From: Scytalidium lignicola
Lineage: Eukaryota > Ascomycota > Leotiomycetes
Direction: 5' to 3'
Assembly: GCA_002812745.2 (NCBI GenBank)
Contig: NCSJ02000347.1
Coordinates: 1-42,891 of the forward strand
Length of the DNA stretch: 42,891 nucleotides
Shown here: piece by piece, positions 21,214-32,638 of the stretch
How the letters are laid out: each line of letters starts with the position of its first letter
Numbering within the stretch: position 1 is the stretch's first letter
Notes under the pieces: model-generated
The model's database searches: none
What the model saw: the letters and a program-made list of their open reading frames with translations, nothing else
Told to the model about the DNA's origin: nothing
Program-made: the position numbers and the translations under genes

Positions 21214-23456
21214 GACGAGCTTGACCTTATTGTGGAAGACCCTACACTCTTTATAGGCGACAAAGATCTACCATATGGGATTTCCGATATTGCTATACTC
21301 GATTCTCGCACCATTCGAGTTACCTATCATCCAGAGGTTCTTGGCGCAAGAGATTTGACGGGCAATCCATTCTTTGAATTAGCCAAGCTGGCCCCGATGG
21401 CAGACCCTCCTCTCATCACATCTGGTAGAGCACATCTTCGCTTGATGCTCTTCAAGACGTTGGTTTCTACAGTGCTCACTATTCCTGTGCTTATCATGGC
21501 ATGGGCCAAGCTTCCTCCTCGAGAAATCGCTTATGGAGCTGCTTCACTAGTCCTCGCAACGATTGTGCAAGTGTACATTGCTGGCCCATGGTATATCAGC
21601 GCTTTCAAGGCGCTGTTTTTCTCGCACCTAGTTGAAGTAGACTTTCTCGTGGTCCTCTCCACATCAACCGCCTACATATACTCCATCATTGCCTACGCTT
21701 GCCTGGCTTATGAAAAACCTCTTTCAACTGGGAGCTTCTTCGAAGCTAGTACGCTACTGGTAACATTGATTATGGTGGGACGCCTTGTGACTAGTTTGGC
21801 AAGACAGCGAGCTGTGGAGTCAATCTCTATTGAATCACTTCAACCATCAACTGCTATTCTCGTAGACCCAAAATCAAACTCTCAAGATGAGATTGATGCG
21901 CGACTCTTGCAATACGGAGATGTATTTGTGGTGTTACCTGTATGTATCTATGCAAACGGCGGTTTAAGAATGTTTCTAATTTGTTAATCTAGGATTCGTC
22001 AATCGCCACAGATGGGACTGTCATCTCTGGCATATCGGACGTCGACGAGTCTATGATCACGGGCGAAGCTACTCTTGTGGCCAAACAACCAGGTTCCCCG
22101 GTGGTTGCCGGATCTATAAATCATACTGGAACCTTAACAATTCGCCTAACCCGGCTTATGGGAGACAATACAATCAAAGCGATCGGTTTAATGGTTGACG
22201 AGGCAAAATCTTCCAAAGCCAAGTTCCAAGATATAGCAGACAGAGTAGCGGCTTACTTTGTCCCAATTATCCTTGTTCTCACAGTCATTGTGTTTATTGT
22301 CTGGGTGGGAGTCGGTAAAGGAATTCGAGATTATTCGACCACAACTGCATGCATCAACGCCATGACTTACGCTATCTCCGCTCTCATTGTGTCATGTCCA
22401 TGCGCAATCGGCCTAGCTGTTCCTATGGTTCTGGTCATTGCCGGTGGAGTAGCTGCTAAAAACGGTGTGATCTTCAAGTCAGCAGAAACGATTGAAAAGG
22501 CTAGAAACATCTCCCATGTCGTGTTCGACAAGACAGGCACCCTCACACAGGGGCTGCTCGCGGTGGAGAGAGAGATATACCCAACCGGCGAAGGAACCAC
22601 ACTTGGTCCAATGATTCTTGGTTTGACAAGCGGTAGCAAGCACCCTGTGTCGATAGCCATAGCAGCACATCTGAAGTTAACTGTCACCAAAGCAGATGAG
22701 CTGAAGAACGTCACCTCGATTGCGGGCTGTGGCATTAAAGCTACCTGGGGAGAAGAGAATATTCGTGCGAGAAATCCATACTAGCTAGGAGTTAAAAACC
22801 TGCCAGCGGTCAAGGATATCCTCTCCCTCGGAGTCACTATCTTTTGCATCACTGTCAACAAAGGTCTTGTTGCAGTGTATGGTCTCAAGGATAGTCTCCG
22901 ACCAGATACCACGGCTGTTATCAACGAGTTGAAGCGGCGGAACATCGAGATTTCTATTGTTAGTGGTGACAATGAAGAGTCTGTCAAGTCTGTTTCTCGA
23001 ACTCTCGACTTGCCTGAAAGTCATGTGCGCTTTCGATGCAGTCCAGCCGACAAGCGGACATACATCAAGGGAATATCCACTGCAAAAAATGTTGTGATGT
23101 TCTGCGGCGATGGAACGAATGATGCTGTGGCACTTGCTCAAGCATCTATTGGTATGCACGTCAATGGAGGCACAGATATCGCTCAAAGCGCAGCAGATGC
23201 TGTCCTCATCCGACCAGCTCTGGGCGGAGTCATCGTCCTCATCGACCTTTCTAAGGCCTTTTATCGACGAGTTGTCTTCAACTTTACTTGGTCGTTCGTC
23301 TATAACACCTTCGCGATTCTGTTGGCCGCAGGAGCATTTCCGAATGCAAGAATCCCACCTCAGTATGCTGGTTTGGGTGAGATTGTAAGCGTTTTGCCGG
23401 TTATTGCTATTGGGGTGCAATTGAGGTGGGCTAAGTTTACCAATTTCAAGGTCTAA
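21214..23456 (+). pseudogene. Copper-type P1B ATPase, N-terminally truncated, one stop
   Basis: P1B ATPases export copper through membranes. Exon 1 runs to 21,939. A 53-nt intron (21,940-21,992) joins it to exon 2 in frame. Core motifs are intact: TGEA (actuator, 22,056), SCPCAIGLAVP (CPC metal site, 22,395-22,403), DKTGTLT (phosphorylated Asp, 22,527), KHPVS (HP motif, 22,641) and GDGTNDAVAL (23,106). Two defects are visible. No ATG or metal-binding CxxC (HMA) domain precedes the first helices; an in-frame TAA stands at 21,211. A TAG at 22,782-22,784 follows NPY, where relatives commonly have Trp, so TGG to TAG, a RIP-type CpA change on the other strand, is likely. The rest of the frame to 23,456 is clean, so decay is recent. 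It lies 220 bp after the GH72 relic, same strand. Confidence 0.85.
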
Positions 23457-23511
23457 GTTGGCTTGTGCTTGGTGGTGATGGGTAGGCTTCGCTTCAATGT
23501 CGTTCACTGGC

Positions 23512-23747
23512 CTTGTAAACTGCCTTGAAGCTCTTCCCATCCGGGCTCTCAACAAAATCCATAACGCCTTGGATGAAGGCAGATGGGTCGATGTTCTACT
23601 TGTATTTGTGCATAACGACACCTAGAATAGATCCCACTATTGTTGCACTCTCCCAAGGTTGCCACTGCGTTTTGATCTGGCATCGTATGTTCGAGGCTCT
23701 CCTGGCAGGGAGGCCTCTGCAAGGGCTTTACTGGAGCGGTCGCTCAT
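23512..23747 (-). pseudogene. Small decayed coding relic, unknown
   Basis: A minus frame from ATG at 23,747 reads MSDRSSKALAEASLPGEPRT... for about 37 codons to TAG. A neighbouring frame then reads ESATIVGSILGVVMHKYK, TAG, NIDPSAFIQGVMDFVESPDG. Both pieces look protein-like and could be one small gene with a frameshift and a stop. The family is not recognised. Overlapping plus frames are equally short, so this is tentative. Confidence 0.25.
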
Positions 23748-23883
23748 AAAGCATTACCTCCGTACCGTACATACAGTAAAGATGGGGATGGAGATTGGAA
23801 CGACTGAGTGGCATCTCCGTGCAGAACCTGACACGTGTGGCTACTTGTGGAAACTTCTAGAAGAATGCTACTCTGTCACGTAA

Positions 23884-25009
23884 TACATATAAAATGCGTA
23901 ATAAAATACAACTAGCGTAGCTGTGAATACAATATTAGGTAAAGGCGATAAATCCTTCCTCGCTTATTAAGATGCTTGGCATTTCGTGTACGTAAGTACC
24001 TCCTACCTTTGTCCGGATAAATCCGGCAGGCAGGTTTCCTTGTGCTCTGTGTCTTCAAACCTTGGACTTATATTTGAACTCAATAGAAGCTCTATGCCAC
24101 GGCCTCGAATTCCGGGGACAGGTTAATAGTTATAATAGAGCACGAGGTAATAGCTATAGCAGCTTTTGACGCTCTTAATAAGACGATTGATAATATAGCC
24201 AAACTGCAGTATTTTTCAGATTGCAAGTCGAACCCTTGTAGAGAAATAGTTAAAGAACAATAGCAAACTGATTATAACTTAATATATTTATGTGAGATGG
24301 GGATTTAAGACCCCCAAGCCATGAAGTCATTCCGGCACGCAGGGTTTTCTGGCACGCAGGGATGGACGTTAGTGGGGTGTATTCAATTTGTGTGCGTTTC
24401 CCATGCAAAAGTAAGCTGCCACACTCGCTCCACAGACAAGGAGTGAATGCGACGAAAGTCGGGCAATGCGCGTGTCTGAGACCTGACGATTACGTGAAAA
24501 CAGAATTCTGGTATCTAAATTTGATCTTGGCGGATTCCTAAAATAGCCCTTCTGAATATACTTTTCCCAAGAGAAAAAAACTGGATTTCAGGACGTCAAA
24601 CCCTCAATTTCCAGAGGGCTATGATCTATTTAAACTCTCAGCCAAAATATATCTACTAAAAGCAAACCGCCTATGCTATTTTCATTCCCAAAGAAAAGAA
24701 TCATCTTAATCAGTATGACTGTCGAGGCAAGAAAAAGGCATAACAATAAATTCAGAGGGCTCCTGCGCGGTAAAATCCACCGCACAGTACACATTGTCGC
24801 AGAGTAATGTGTAGTGTACGGCAAAATCCACCGCGCAGTATAAATATCCGTACGGTAAAATTCACTGTACGGTACAGAAAACCGCAGAGAACTTAGTGCC
24901 GCACGGCAATATCTACCGCACGGCCGAAATGACTGCACAGGAAAACCAAAACTAACGTTGTACACACATGAAATCCTGCTGTATTGCAATCAGGGGCATC
25001 TAAACTCGT
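23884..25009. other. Intergenic region
   Basis: No convincing gene. It contains a direct repeat ggcacgcaggg at about 24,333 and 24,350, and the degenerate tandem array listed separately. Composition varies between AT-rich and moderate. Confidence 0.4.
24766..24940 (+). repeat. Degenerate tandem repeat, four units of ~34-51 bp
   Basis: The core cggtaaaatccaccgcacag recurs with changes from about 24,768, 24,819 (cggcaaaatccaccgcgcag), 24,853 (cggtaaaattcactgtacgg) and 24,904 (cggcaatatctaccgcacgg). Each core is itself an imperfect inverted repeat (cggt ... accg). Differences are mainly transitions. Confidence 0.7.
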
Positions 25010-25416
25010 ATGCTATTTAATTGTCTTGAAAATACATTCATGGGGTCGGAAATCGATGGTGCTTTCAGACTGCGAATGCAAAACAACCGAACCGCCAAAA
25101 ATGACGCCTACATCATTGGCGTCCTAGATGCTACATCGTTCAAGGAGATGAATTTGCTTTGGAGACTGGATCTAAATAAGGTCGGAAATTGTGGTTCTCT
25201 TGAATCGCAGCAAATTTTTGTAGTATGTCCATTTACTACGTATTCCTCTTTGGCGTCTAAGTCACTGATGACAATAGGCAGGCTACCGACAAGTTTGCTT
25301 GCTTGACCGTCCTTTAATAACATGTTAGAATGAGAGAACTGTATGTTGGACTTGGTGCTAAGGAAAGGAATGTGGATGAAAGTTCTGTAGAGACGCAGAA
25401 TAAGTTCTGCTATCAT
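25010..25416. other. Overlapping ORFs in a dispersed repeat fragment
   Basis: A plus frame (25,010-25,306) and a minus frame (25,108-25,416) overlap, and neither product is recognised. The stretch 25,160-25,235 recurs in decayed form at about 26,440-26,515 (agagactagatccaaataag against ggagactggatctaaataag). A shorter match lies near 40,592-40,611 (ttggaaattgcggctttct). This is best read as repetitive-element sequence rather than a gene. Confidence 0.35.
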
Positions 25417-26787
25417 CTATCCGTAGTCGGTGATACCACGAGATGGCCTCTGCCTGGGTAAGATCATGAGCTTAGCATTGGACTTCTCGGTCATTCACTT
25501 AGTCTTTACAAACAATTCAAAAACTTTTATCTCTTGCTATATTATATTACTGTATGTGTATAAGGAGTCACTGTACTATGCTATGTTACAGAGAGTAATG
25601 TAGAAAATATGTATGTACATTCGCTTAACTTGTTTTTGTAATCAGTTCTAACTAGCAATTAACTTGTTTAATTAATAATACTCTTCCTTTAGTCTTTGCA
25701 AAACTAAAGAAGTATTTTAAGATAGAACATAACGTTAGCAATAATATGAATTAATATAAATATATTGTAGACTATATGAACTTGGTGTTTGTAGAGAAGG
25801 TAAAATAACTATCTAGGGTTATTATTCCATTTGGCATTGATTGTCGCTGTTTTGCTCATTATACTCTTTATCACTAAGATACCTTTCTAGACTGTGTTAA
25901 CTATTCAAAAGTAAAGTTTGTTCATCTTATTTGTTGACTGAATATCTAGCATATCTTGGTAAAACAACTCTTGACACCAATATCTACAAGTTAGGTTGTG
26001 ATGAGGATAGCATTACTGACTGAATTGCAATATTCTACTATTTTATCAAATCTTGACAATTAACTGGTATCCAACAATAGCTCTTAACCTAAGCTATCAG
26101 ATAATAGCCTAATAATACTATTATCCGCAGATTTAATTACATTCTTAACAGAAATTCTATCTTACCAAAGGAAGTTAAAGTTAAGAAGTACAAAAAATCA
26201 TATAACCAGACTATCTTAGCTTCTTATATAAGCTAGATCAGTTAATTTTACCTGACCAATCTAACATGTTAGGCCACTTTTGGCATACAATGATTTTTGG
26301 CTTGATACTGCTTATCTCTTTTAGCTGTAAATGTAACTTCATTTTCAGATTTCAGATTTAAAAATGGAGGATTCTAGATTTGGCACAAGTACTGGTAGCA
26401 TTCTTGTATTAAGCATAAAGTAAATTATAGCCTTACCCTAGAGACTAGATCCAAATAAGCCAAAAAATTAGTGGCTCTCTTAAAAGTGTAATAAAAATTT
26501 AAGGTATCCATTTTAGCATAACAATGTCAGTACTGTTAAAGCATTACTGCATTCACATTATTAATAATAACTTACTAACACATGATTGTCTGGTACTTTC
26601 AATATTATTATTAATATATTATTAAGACTTAGTACTTTAACATCAGTAGTCCACCTGTTCTAGAACACAGCCTATGTTAACTAGTTTAGTATACAGTAGA
26701 GAGGACTTCAGAAATAAAAGCAACTTAATACCACTTTCAGATTAGAGCAAATCTGGTACTGCTTTAACTTGTAAAGCAACAGCTTTT

Positions 26788-26940
26788 ACAAAGGCTACAA
26801 CAAATTAGGGCACTATTGCTCTATGAGCTTTATAAAGGCTACAGCAAACTGAAGTACTACTGTTCTATAAGCTCAAAAGGCTATAGGTAAAGTAAGGCAC
26901 TATTACTTTACCTAGCTATCCTTTCTAAAATTTTAGTAAT
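26788..26940 (+). repeat. Degenerate tandem repeat, three units of ~43 bp
   Basis: Units start with aaaggct at 26,790, 26,834 and 26,876 (periods 44 and 42). They share aaaggctacarcaaa and cactattgctctatgagct-like halves. Changes are mostly transitions. Confidence 0.65.
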
Positions 26941-27440
26941 AAAGCATTATTACTCTATAATCTTTTTTNAAAGGCGGAAATCTGTTTATTCAGAAATTAC
27001 ATAGTAGATAGTAACAACAACTGAATAGCATCTTTGCAGAATCCAAAATTGTAATTAATAAAAGTGGTTAAAGTTAATAGATTACTTTTTATCTCCATTG
27101 ACAATTAACAATGCAATTGCACAGTTGCTACACTAGTAGGTTTAGGTACATAGCTAGTTACAGATTAACCAATAAGAACAGTAAGATCATTCCTTGCAAT
27201 AACGCAATAAGTTATTCAATATCATGTTCTGAGAAATATACATGATTTTACTCTAGTATATTCATCATTTTCTATTTATAGTGAAGTACTTAATTCCTAA
27301 TAATTTTTGCTTAATAAAAATCTACCAGTAAATGTAATAACTAGTTTTCGTTTTGCTGAAACTAAACCTTCCCCGGCGTTTAAGAAATCCAACCAAAATC
27401 TAACATCAGAATATGGATAATAATTATCTACTGTAAAATT

Positions 27441-27585
27441 CATACCAGTAGAAATCTACTGCTTTAAATCTTCTGGTAGATTTCTACTACAAGAATGGTA
27501 TTAGTAGATGGCCTTACTGTTTTTAAAATAAGATTTCAGTATTTTATTCAAGGTATTACTCCTGTTCAGTAGAAATCTACTGCTC
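27441..27585. repeat. Inverted/direct copies of a cagtagaaatctactg word
   Basis: The self-complementary core gtagaaatctac occurs at about 27,448 and 27,569. Its inverted partner ctggtagatttctact lies at about 27,473, allowing a hairpin between 27,441 and 27,490. A related accagtaaatg stands near 27,325. Function unknown. Confidence 0.55.
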
Positions 27586-27749
27586 AAATTATACCAGTAA
27601 TCCTGGTATTTAATAATTTTCACACTATATATTTTCTGATCAAGTTACTTTCCAATTTTGTCAAAGGCGCACAACTTGAGAAGCTCTATCACATGTATAA
27701 AGAACCATCAACACCATTGCCATCCTATTGTTGATGCCAACCACTTACT

Positions 27750-27855
27750 TAACTTTGCTAGTACTTCTTTTTTACTTGTACTAACTCTCCATTAGTACTA
27801 CCTTTTTGCTTGTGCTAACTCTCTACTAGTACTAACTCTTTGCTTGTACTATTTG
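27750..27855 (+). repeat. Short tandem repeat of ctagtactaactctttgcttgt words
   Basis: Words tagtacta, actaactct and tttgcttgtact alternate three to four times at spacings near 30 bp. The array is imperfect. Confidence 0.6.
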
Positions 27856-29222
27856 TGGATAGCAGTCTGTTTCTCCACTGAGGGATAGGGATTCGATCAC
27901 ACTACTTAAGTAAGTATCTTGTTAATAGTTTACAAAGCTTATATAACCATCGAATCCTTTGTTGTAAAGAACATAATGAATTATTTAGAAAAGGCTACTA
28001 TAGAATTGAAGAACTCATTATTCAAGAGGGGGAATGTTATTATAACACTGACGAAGTTCAGATTCTCTTCCAGGCTGAATACTCTAGCAAAGTAAGATTC
28101 TTATAAGACAATGTAAATTGGTAATCACAAACTATAAACACTTTCTCTTAGAATTATGCTTTAAAACTTTGCAAATCTTGCATTTTGTATATTAGTGTTT
28201 TAAATACTTTTAGACAAGCTATTCATAAATTTCAGCAACATTCATTTCAGAAGACAACAAATTCAATAAGCATATAATGATTAAGTGAACACCATACCCA
28301 GGTTCCACCGCTAACATTCTCATAACTTGCATACTTAAAGGTAATTTAGATGTTTTTGTATATAACAGAATTTATATTCAACCTTATAGTTGTAGAATAT
28401 AAATAGCAGAACAAATATTGTATAATGAAATCTTAGTAGTCTATAATGAAGATAATGAGCAAGATATAATAAGTACTAGCCTTTAGTTGAAGTAGATAAG
28501 GCAATGGTTCTTAACTACATAAAATACCAGGGAAAGGAACTATTTTGCAAAATATAAAAGACTATATTAACTTATCTAGTATTCAATTATAACTTGTACA
28601 GAGATCATAGTATGTTCAATCTCCAAGATTTCAAATAAGGCTATTATATATAAAGCTTAAAGTAAATTATAAAGCTCAAAAAACTATTTCCTACTTTACA
28701 TATCATTAATCACAAAGTTATCTCTGGTATTTAACTTATAAGATAATTATAGTACCTTTACCCTCCAGAGGCTACTAATATTTCTTATGTAATTTATTAT
28801 CAAGGAAACTACTGTTGTTACTCTGTTTTGAAGTTGACTATAACTAATATAACAAGCTTCTAAGTGAGAAAGTCTGAAATTGTATAATAAGAGTATAAAG
28901 AATCTAACTTAGAGTATTAAAGGAGTTTAATCACATAGTTAAGACTTGATGAATTAGTACAGGACTTTAAGTAATTCAAGGCTTGATAAGATTGTTCATA
29001 ATAAGGTATATATATCTGTAAAATCGTATATTTCTGTAGTATATAAGCATACAGTAGTCAAGTTGAAGAATTAATCTTTACGATATCTGCCATGTACACT
29101 CAATGTATAATTAAATCCTTACTGGATAAATCTTAAGAAGCTATTTTAAGGACTTGAACTAATAGACTTGGCTGGCATAAGCATTATCAATCACATACTA
29201 ACTGGTTATAAGACCTCTTACA

Positions 29223-29365
29223 CTCCTAAGACTAGTGCCAGTCTTAGGAGAAGTGCTCACAAGAGCGTTGTGGTCGTAAGACCAGTAGTCTTAGGACTGC
29301 TGCTGATCCTACGACCATAAAATTCCCAGGAGAGGTACTCCCAGGACTGGCACTAGTCCTAGGAG
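29223..29365. repeat. 143-bp concentric imperfect palindrome
   Basis: Three hairpins share one centre at 29,294. The outer pair are 28-bp segments, 29,223-29,250 (ctcctaagac ... gtcttaggag) and 29,338-29,365 (ctcccaggac ... gtcctaggag). Each is a palindrome in itself and also the near reverse complement of the other. The central one is 29,271-29,317 (tggtcgta ... tacgacca). Mismatches between partners are all transitions. It could extrude as a cruciform, or it could be a small fold-back element. Confidence 0.85.
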
Positions 29366-30592
29366 CAATTTAAAACAACTAGCTAATTTTAGCAGCTAAG
29401 ACTCTTGTTGTGATTGGCTCAGGAACATAATCCTATGTGATGATTTACTACTCTGAAATGTAAAGTCCGGTAGGCTAACCATTATTCAATAGCTGTAGTC
29501 AGGATATATGTGTGACTTATATCTGGAGAGCAAACTATAGCAGGGATCCTGAGTAGCATGTATTTCTTGGTAATACCCTTATAAAGCTAATACCACAGAA
29601 CATATCCAGGTGAGGATAATTAAATATAGTCATATAATCTAAAGTATGCAAAGCTTAAGTACAATAAAGAAAGCTCCTCCAACTTGCAGTGTTACAATTT
29701 ACATAAGCCATGCCTGGCTAAATCTAAGGGCCATGTGGATTGCAATGTCCGCAAAAGCGATAATCATTGTGATAATCAGGAAATAATAAGGGCGATAATC
29801 GCTATAGAAAGATCATCATGGATAATCAAAGGTAGGTTATCATACTGTAAGTACAAGATCATCTCGGTAACAGCTCTAAGGAACTGTGAGAAGACTGTTG
29901 CAAGAACCTCCAGTGCATTTTGAAAGCGATTTTATTTGACTTTTGTTAATTAAACTTATTGTACTGTACTCTGATCTGAATGCTATAGTATATTTTCCTA
30001 CCGGTAAGAACCAATCAGATTCCTAGTTGTCTTCCTAGTGTATGAAGACGACTACATATTCTATTGGTCAGCTTTTCGTTCCTAATTCCAACCATGAGCT
30101 CAGATCTCGGATCTCGGATCTAATGATGTGCATCATCAATTTGCTGCTGGAGGAGACCTGCTTGCGTGTTCTACTTGTATGCCATTGAAAATTGCCAGCG
30201 AAAAATACCAGTTAAAGAATGATGGAAGTAGATTTTACAAGGACTCCAAATTCGGTCCTCGTCGGTCGGATCTTCCGTGATACAGCGGCTTCCATATCAT
30301 CAAATCCCGGCCATCAAGTCTCTGCCATTAATTTACGTTAGACATGCGCTGAGCCTCTAAACCGGCAAAGCAGGAGTGAGGTTGAAGGTAGTTCGTCTGG
30401 TTATAGGGGCCCAAAAAGGAGATTTATACAAAAACAAGCAGACACTTGATCAATGCAAAGCCACATCGTAGTCACATGTTAATAAAAGAAATCGAATGTA
30501 GGTACACTTACAGAGTACGCTATGTACTAAAGCAAATATGAAGCTCTAAAAAACATCTAGATCTTGCGATACTGTATCCTTAAGAACATGTT
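29366..30592. other. Intergenic region
   Basis: No gene supported. A 79-codon plus frame at 29,684-29,923 has no recognisable feature. A small direct repeat gatctcg occurs twice at about 30,103-30,117. Composition becomes normal towards the right. Confidence 0.4.
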
Positions 30593-31816
30593 TCAAATAT
30601 ACTGTGCCAACTCTGCGGAGATTGCATCCCAGTCATCATTAATGCAAAGTCGATGGCTTCTGATAAGGCTCTTAGCAGTTAGTTCTAATATCCGGCATAT
30701 ATTAACAATGTCTGGATGTGCCTTGTGAATCTCCTTCAAGAGAGATTTAAGGTAGGCATGGTCGTATTCTGCAAGTGTGTAACTATTTCAAATATTAGCA
30801 TCAGGTAACTAGTAACCCTTGGTCAGGTCTCTGCCGTACATCCTCTTCGTGATCTCCGGCCCAGCAAGGAGAAAAAGCCCAACGCCCAAGCCAGGAACGC
30901 AGTCCTTTGTGTTATTATACCCTTCCACCCAGATCGCCCATCGCTAGGCAAATTAAAGGTCTTTCTTCAGCCCAGTTAAGGACTTTGACATGCTTTGCAA
31001 ATATTCACCTTGAAACATATACTTCATGTATTCCTTGTAAGCCTTGTTATTATCATTCTCGTTACTTGTACAAGCATGCATGCCCTTAAGCCTCTGATAA
31101 GTTGCTTCATGATAAAACTCATTATAACCCTCAAGAGTCCGGTATTCAGTGACAAATTGACGTTAGTAATAGAGATCATCTTCAGTCTTCAAGTGCTGTA
31201 GGGTTAAGTGATACTGGCACCGTTGAACATGTACTGGACTGTTGATTTCTATAGACCACTGGAAAGACTTACACAACTGATCTAAGAAGAGGCTATAGAC
31301 TTTCAACGCCTTTCAATACTTATCCAAAATATCAATAATATCATTCCGGTAAAATTGCATCATAACTATATCTATGGAGCTGGAGCCTTGCTTCTTTTCC
31401 CTTTTCTTTGCGCGGTCTGCAAGCTTCTTACATCTCTGGCAAGTACAGCGCTTGCACAGAGGTATATCTTGGTCTGCCTCAGAGGAAGGAGTTGCATACC
31501 TGTAAGTAGACCTACCTGCTGCATCTAGCGCTAAGATATCATCTAGGTCTTTGTTTGAGAAGGTCTTTGCGTCTCCTTGGATAAAGTCACTGTCATCAGG
31601 CGTGGGGCAGACGTACTCGTTCCATGAATAATCCTCATCATTAGGACTATCTGTGGTCATTAGTGCTTGAGGATCAACGGTAGAGGGCTCATTGTCTCCA
31701 TAATATATCGTCAATCGGGATTGGACAAACTCGTTTGCGACGTGTTTGCCAAGCTCAGATCGGAGTTCCTGGAATAGTTTATCGGTCCTTTCTTGTAGGC
31801 GAGGCGGGATCTCCAT
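30593..31816 (-). pseudogene. Decayed two-exon gene, unknown family, four premature stops
   Basis: One frame reads from ATG at 31,816 through exon 1 (to 30,817). A 48-nt intron-like gap (30,816-30,769, start gttact, end gcag) joins it in frame to exon 2, which ends with TGA at 30,593-30,595. Stops interrupt it at codon 168 (TGA), 218 (TAA), 288 (TAA) and 291 (TAG). The last three fit Gln codons changed by C to T, the first Trp. The N-terminus is acidic. A compact Cys cluster C-x2-C-x-C-x2-C (residues ~119-126) is followed by a basic stretch, perhaps metal binding. Downstream segments such as QFVTEYRTLEGYNEFYHEAT and PGLGVGLFLLAGPEITKR remain clearly protein-like. The homologous function is unknown to me. 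The intact N-terminal 167 codons could still be translated. Confidence 0.65.
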
Positions 31817-32164
31817 CCCTGATCATGTAGTTTACAGACGCGATACACAAAAGTACGGAGGTGCTAGGCCAGATGTGTTGGCTTTTTATGTCATTGATCT
31901 GCATGCTGACGTTTTTGTGGACAACCTTATAAGAACATGCGAATTCACTTTTTCGCAACGTGGCCTGTCAATGATCTATTTATAGAAATAGTGCCACGTG
32001 GTACCTTTGTTGACGTGCAGTTCCGGCATAAAGCCAGCTGCTTTTACCCCGCAATTTTAAAAGTGATTTACGCACAGGCTACTACAGCTAGAGGAAGACC
32101 CCCGAAAGCATACTAACTTTCGTCAGCTAGTACTGTAGATTATAGAGAGGGCAATGGAAAGAGA
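31817..32164. promoter_or_regulatory. Divergent intergenic region
   Basis: About 350 bp between the start of the decayed minus gene and the plus hypothetical gene. Two cacgtg-like words (ccacgtgg at about 31,992 and ttgacgtgca at about 32,009) are the only possible sites noticed. Confidence 0.3.
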
Positions 32165-32638
32165 ATGGTAGTACTTCATGGGAGTCGTGATGTTGCATGT
32201 TTGAAATTCACGAGTGGGACATTTAATTGTTCGTTGGTTTTATGTCCTGACAAGGTGGATAGTTTTGTTATAGTCTTGGAGACATACTGTGACAGGGATG
32301 AGACACCGTCTGTGGATATCTTGATCACACAGGAGAATTGGCCCTTAAAATGGGATATAGAGCAACTCACCTGTAAGAATCGAGAGTGGAGACGCCGATT
32401 AGACAGCGCATCTAAAACGATGAAGTCCAGAAGATCTGTATCGGTAGCTTTGCGAAGAAGAGCTGACGAGTCGGGGAAGCTGTTATATGTACTGGATATC
32501 ATTATCGATCCAAAAGGCAAGCTTCCTGAGCCGTTTTGTGTTAATATGAGTCGGATATCCCCTCCATCGGAGCCGTTCTCCCTGGAAGTACTTACTGCAA
32601 ACTGTAATCTAAGATCTTCCTTTGGCACGATGCTCTAG
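32165..32638 (+). CDS. Hypothetical protein, 157 residues
   Basis: An uninterrupted ATG frame of normal base composition. Alternating hydrophobic stretches (FNCSLVLC, SFVIVLETY, SVDILIT, YVLDIIID) suggest a mainly beta-stranded domain. A basic segment (EWRRRLD...KSRRSVSVALRRRAD) lies in the middle. There is no signal peptide or known motif. The opposite strand is open over almost the same interval (32,176-32,628), so the strand choice rests on protein-like character only. Unknown family. Confidence 0.4.
   Translation: MVVLHGSRDVACLKFTSGTFNCSLVLCPDKVDSFVIVLETYCDRDETPSVDILITQENWPLKWDIEQLTCKNREWRRRLDSASKTMKSRRSVSVALRRRADESGKLLYVLDIIIDPKGKLPEPFCVNMSRISPPSEPFSLEVLTANCNLRSSFGTML

Larger units (their letters stand above)
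25417..29222. other. AT-rich repeat-derived block
   Basis: About 3.8 kb with no usable frame, rich in TpA, with an N beside a T-run at 26,970. Short tandem and inverted repeats inside it are listed separately. It is probably RIP-decayed transposon DNA. I could not recover a protein skeleton from it. Confidence 0.5.

Noticed and set aside
22785..23621. 278-codon minus frame opposite the Cu-ATPase
   Set aside because: Shadow of the ATPase frame, which carries the CPC, DKTGT and GDGTND motifs.
27441..27585. CRISPR-like spacing of cagtagaaatctactg words
   Set aside because: Only three copies, in mixed orientation and at irregular spacing, in a eukaryotic genome.
29684..29923. 79-codon plus frame as a small Cys-containing protein
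   Set aside because: No motif or homologous look, and repetitive gataatc words explain the open frame.
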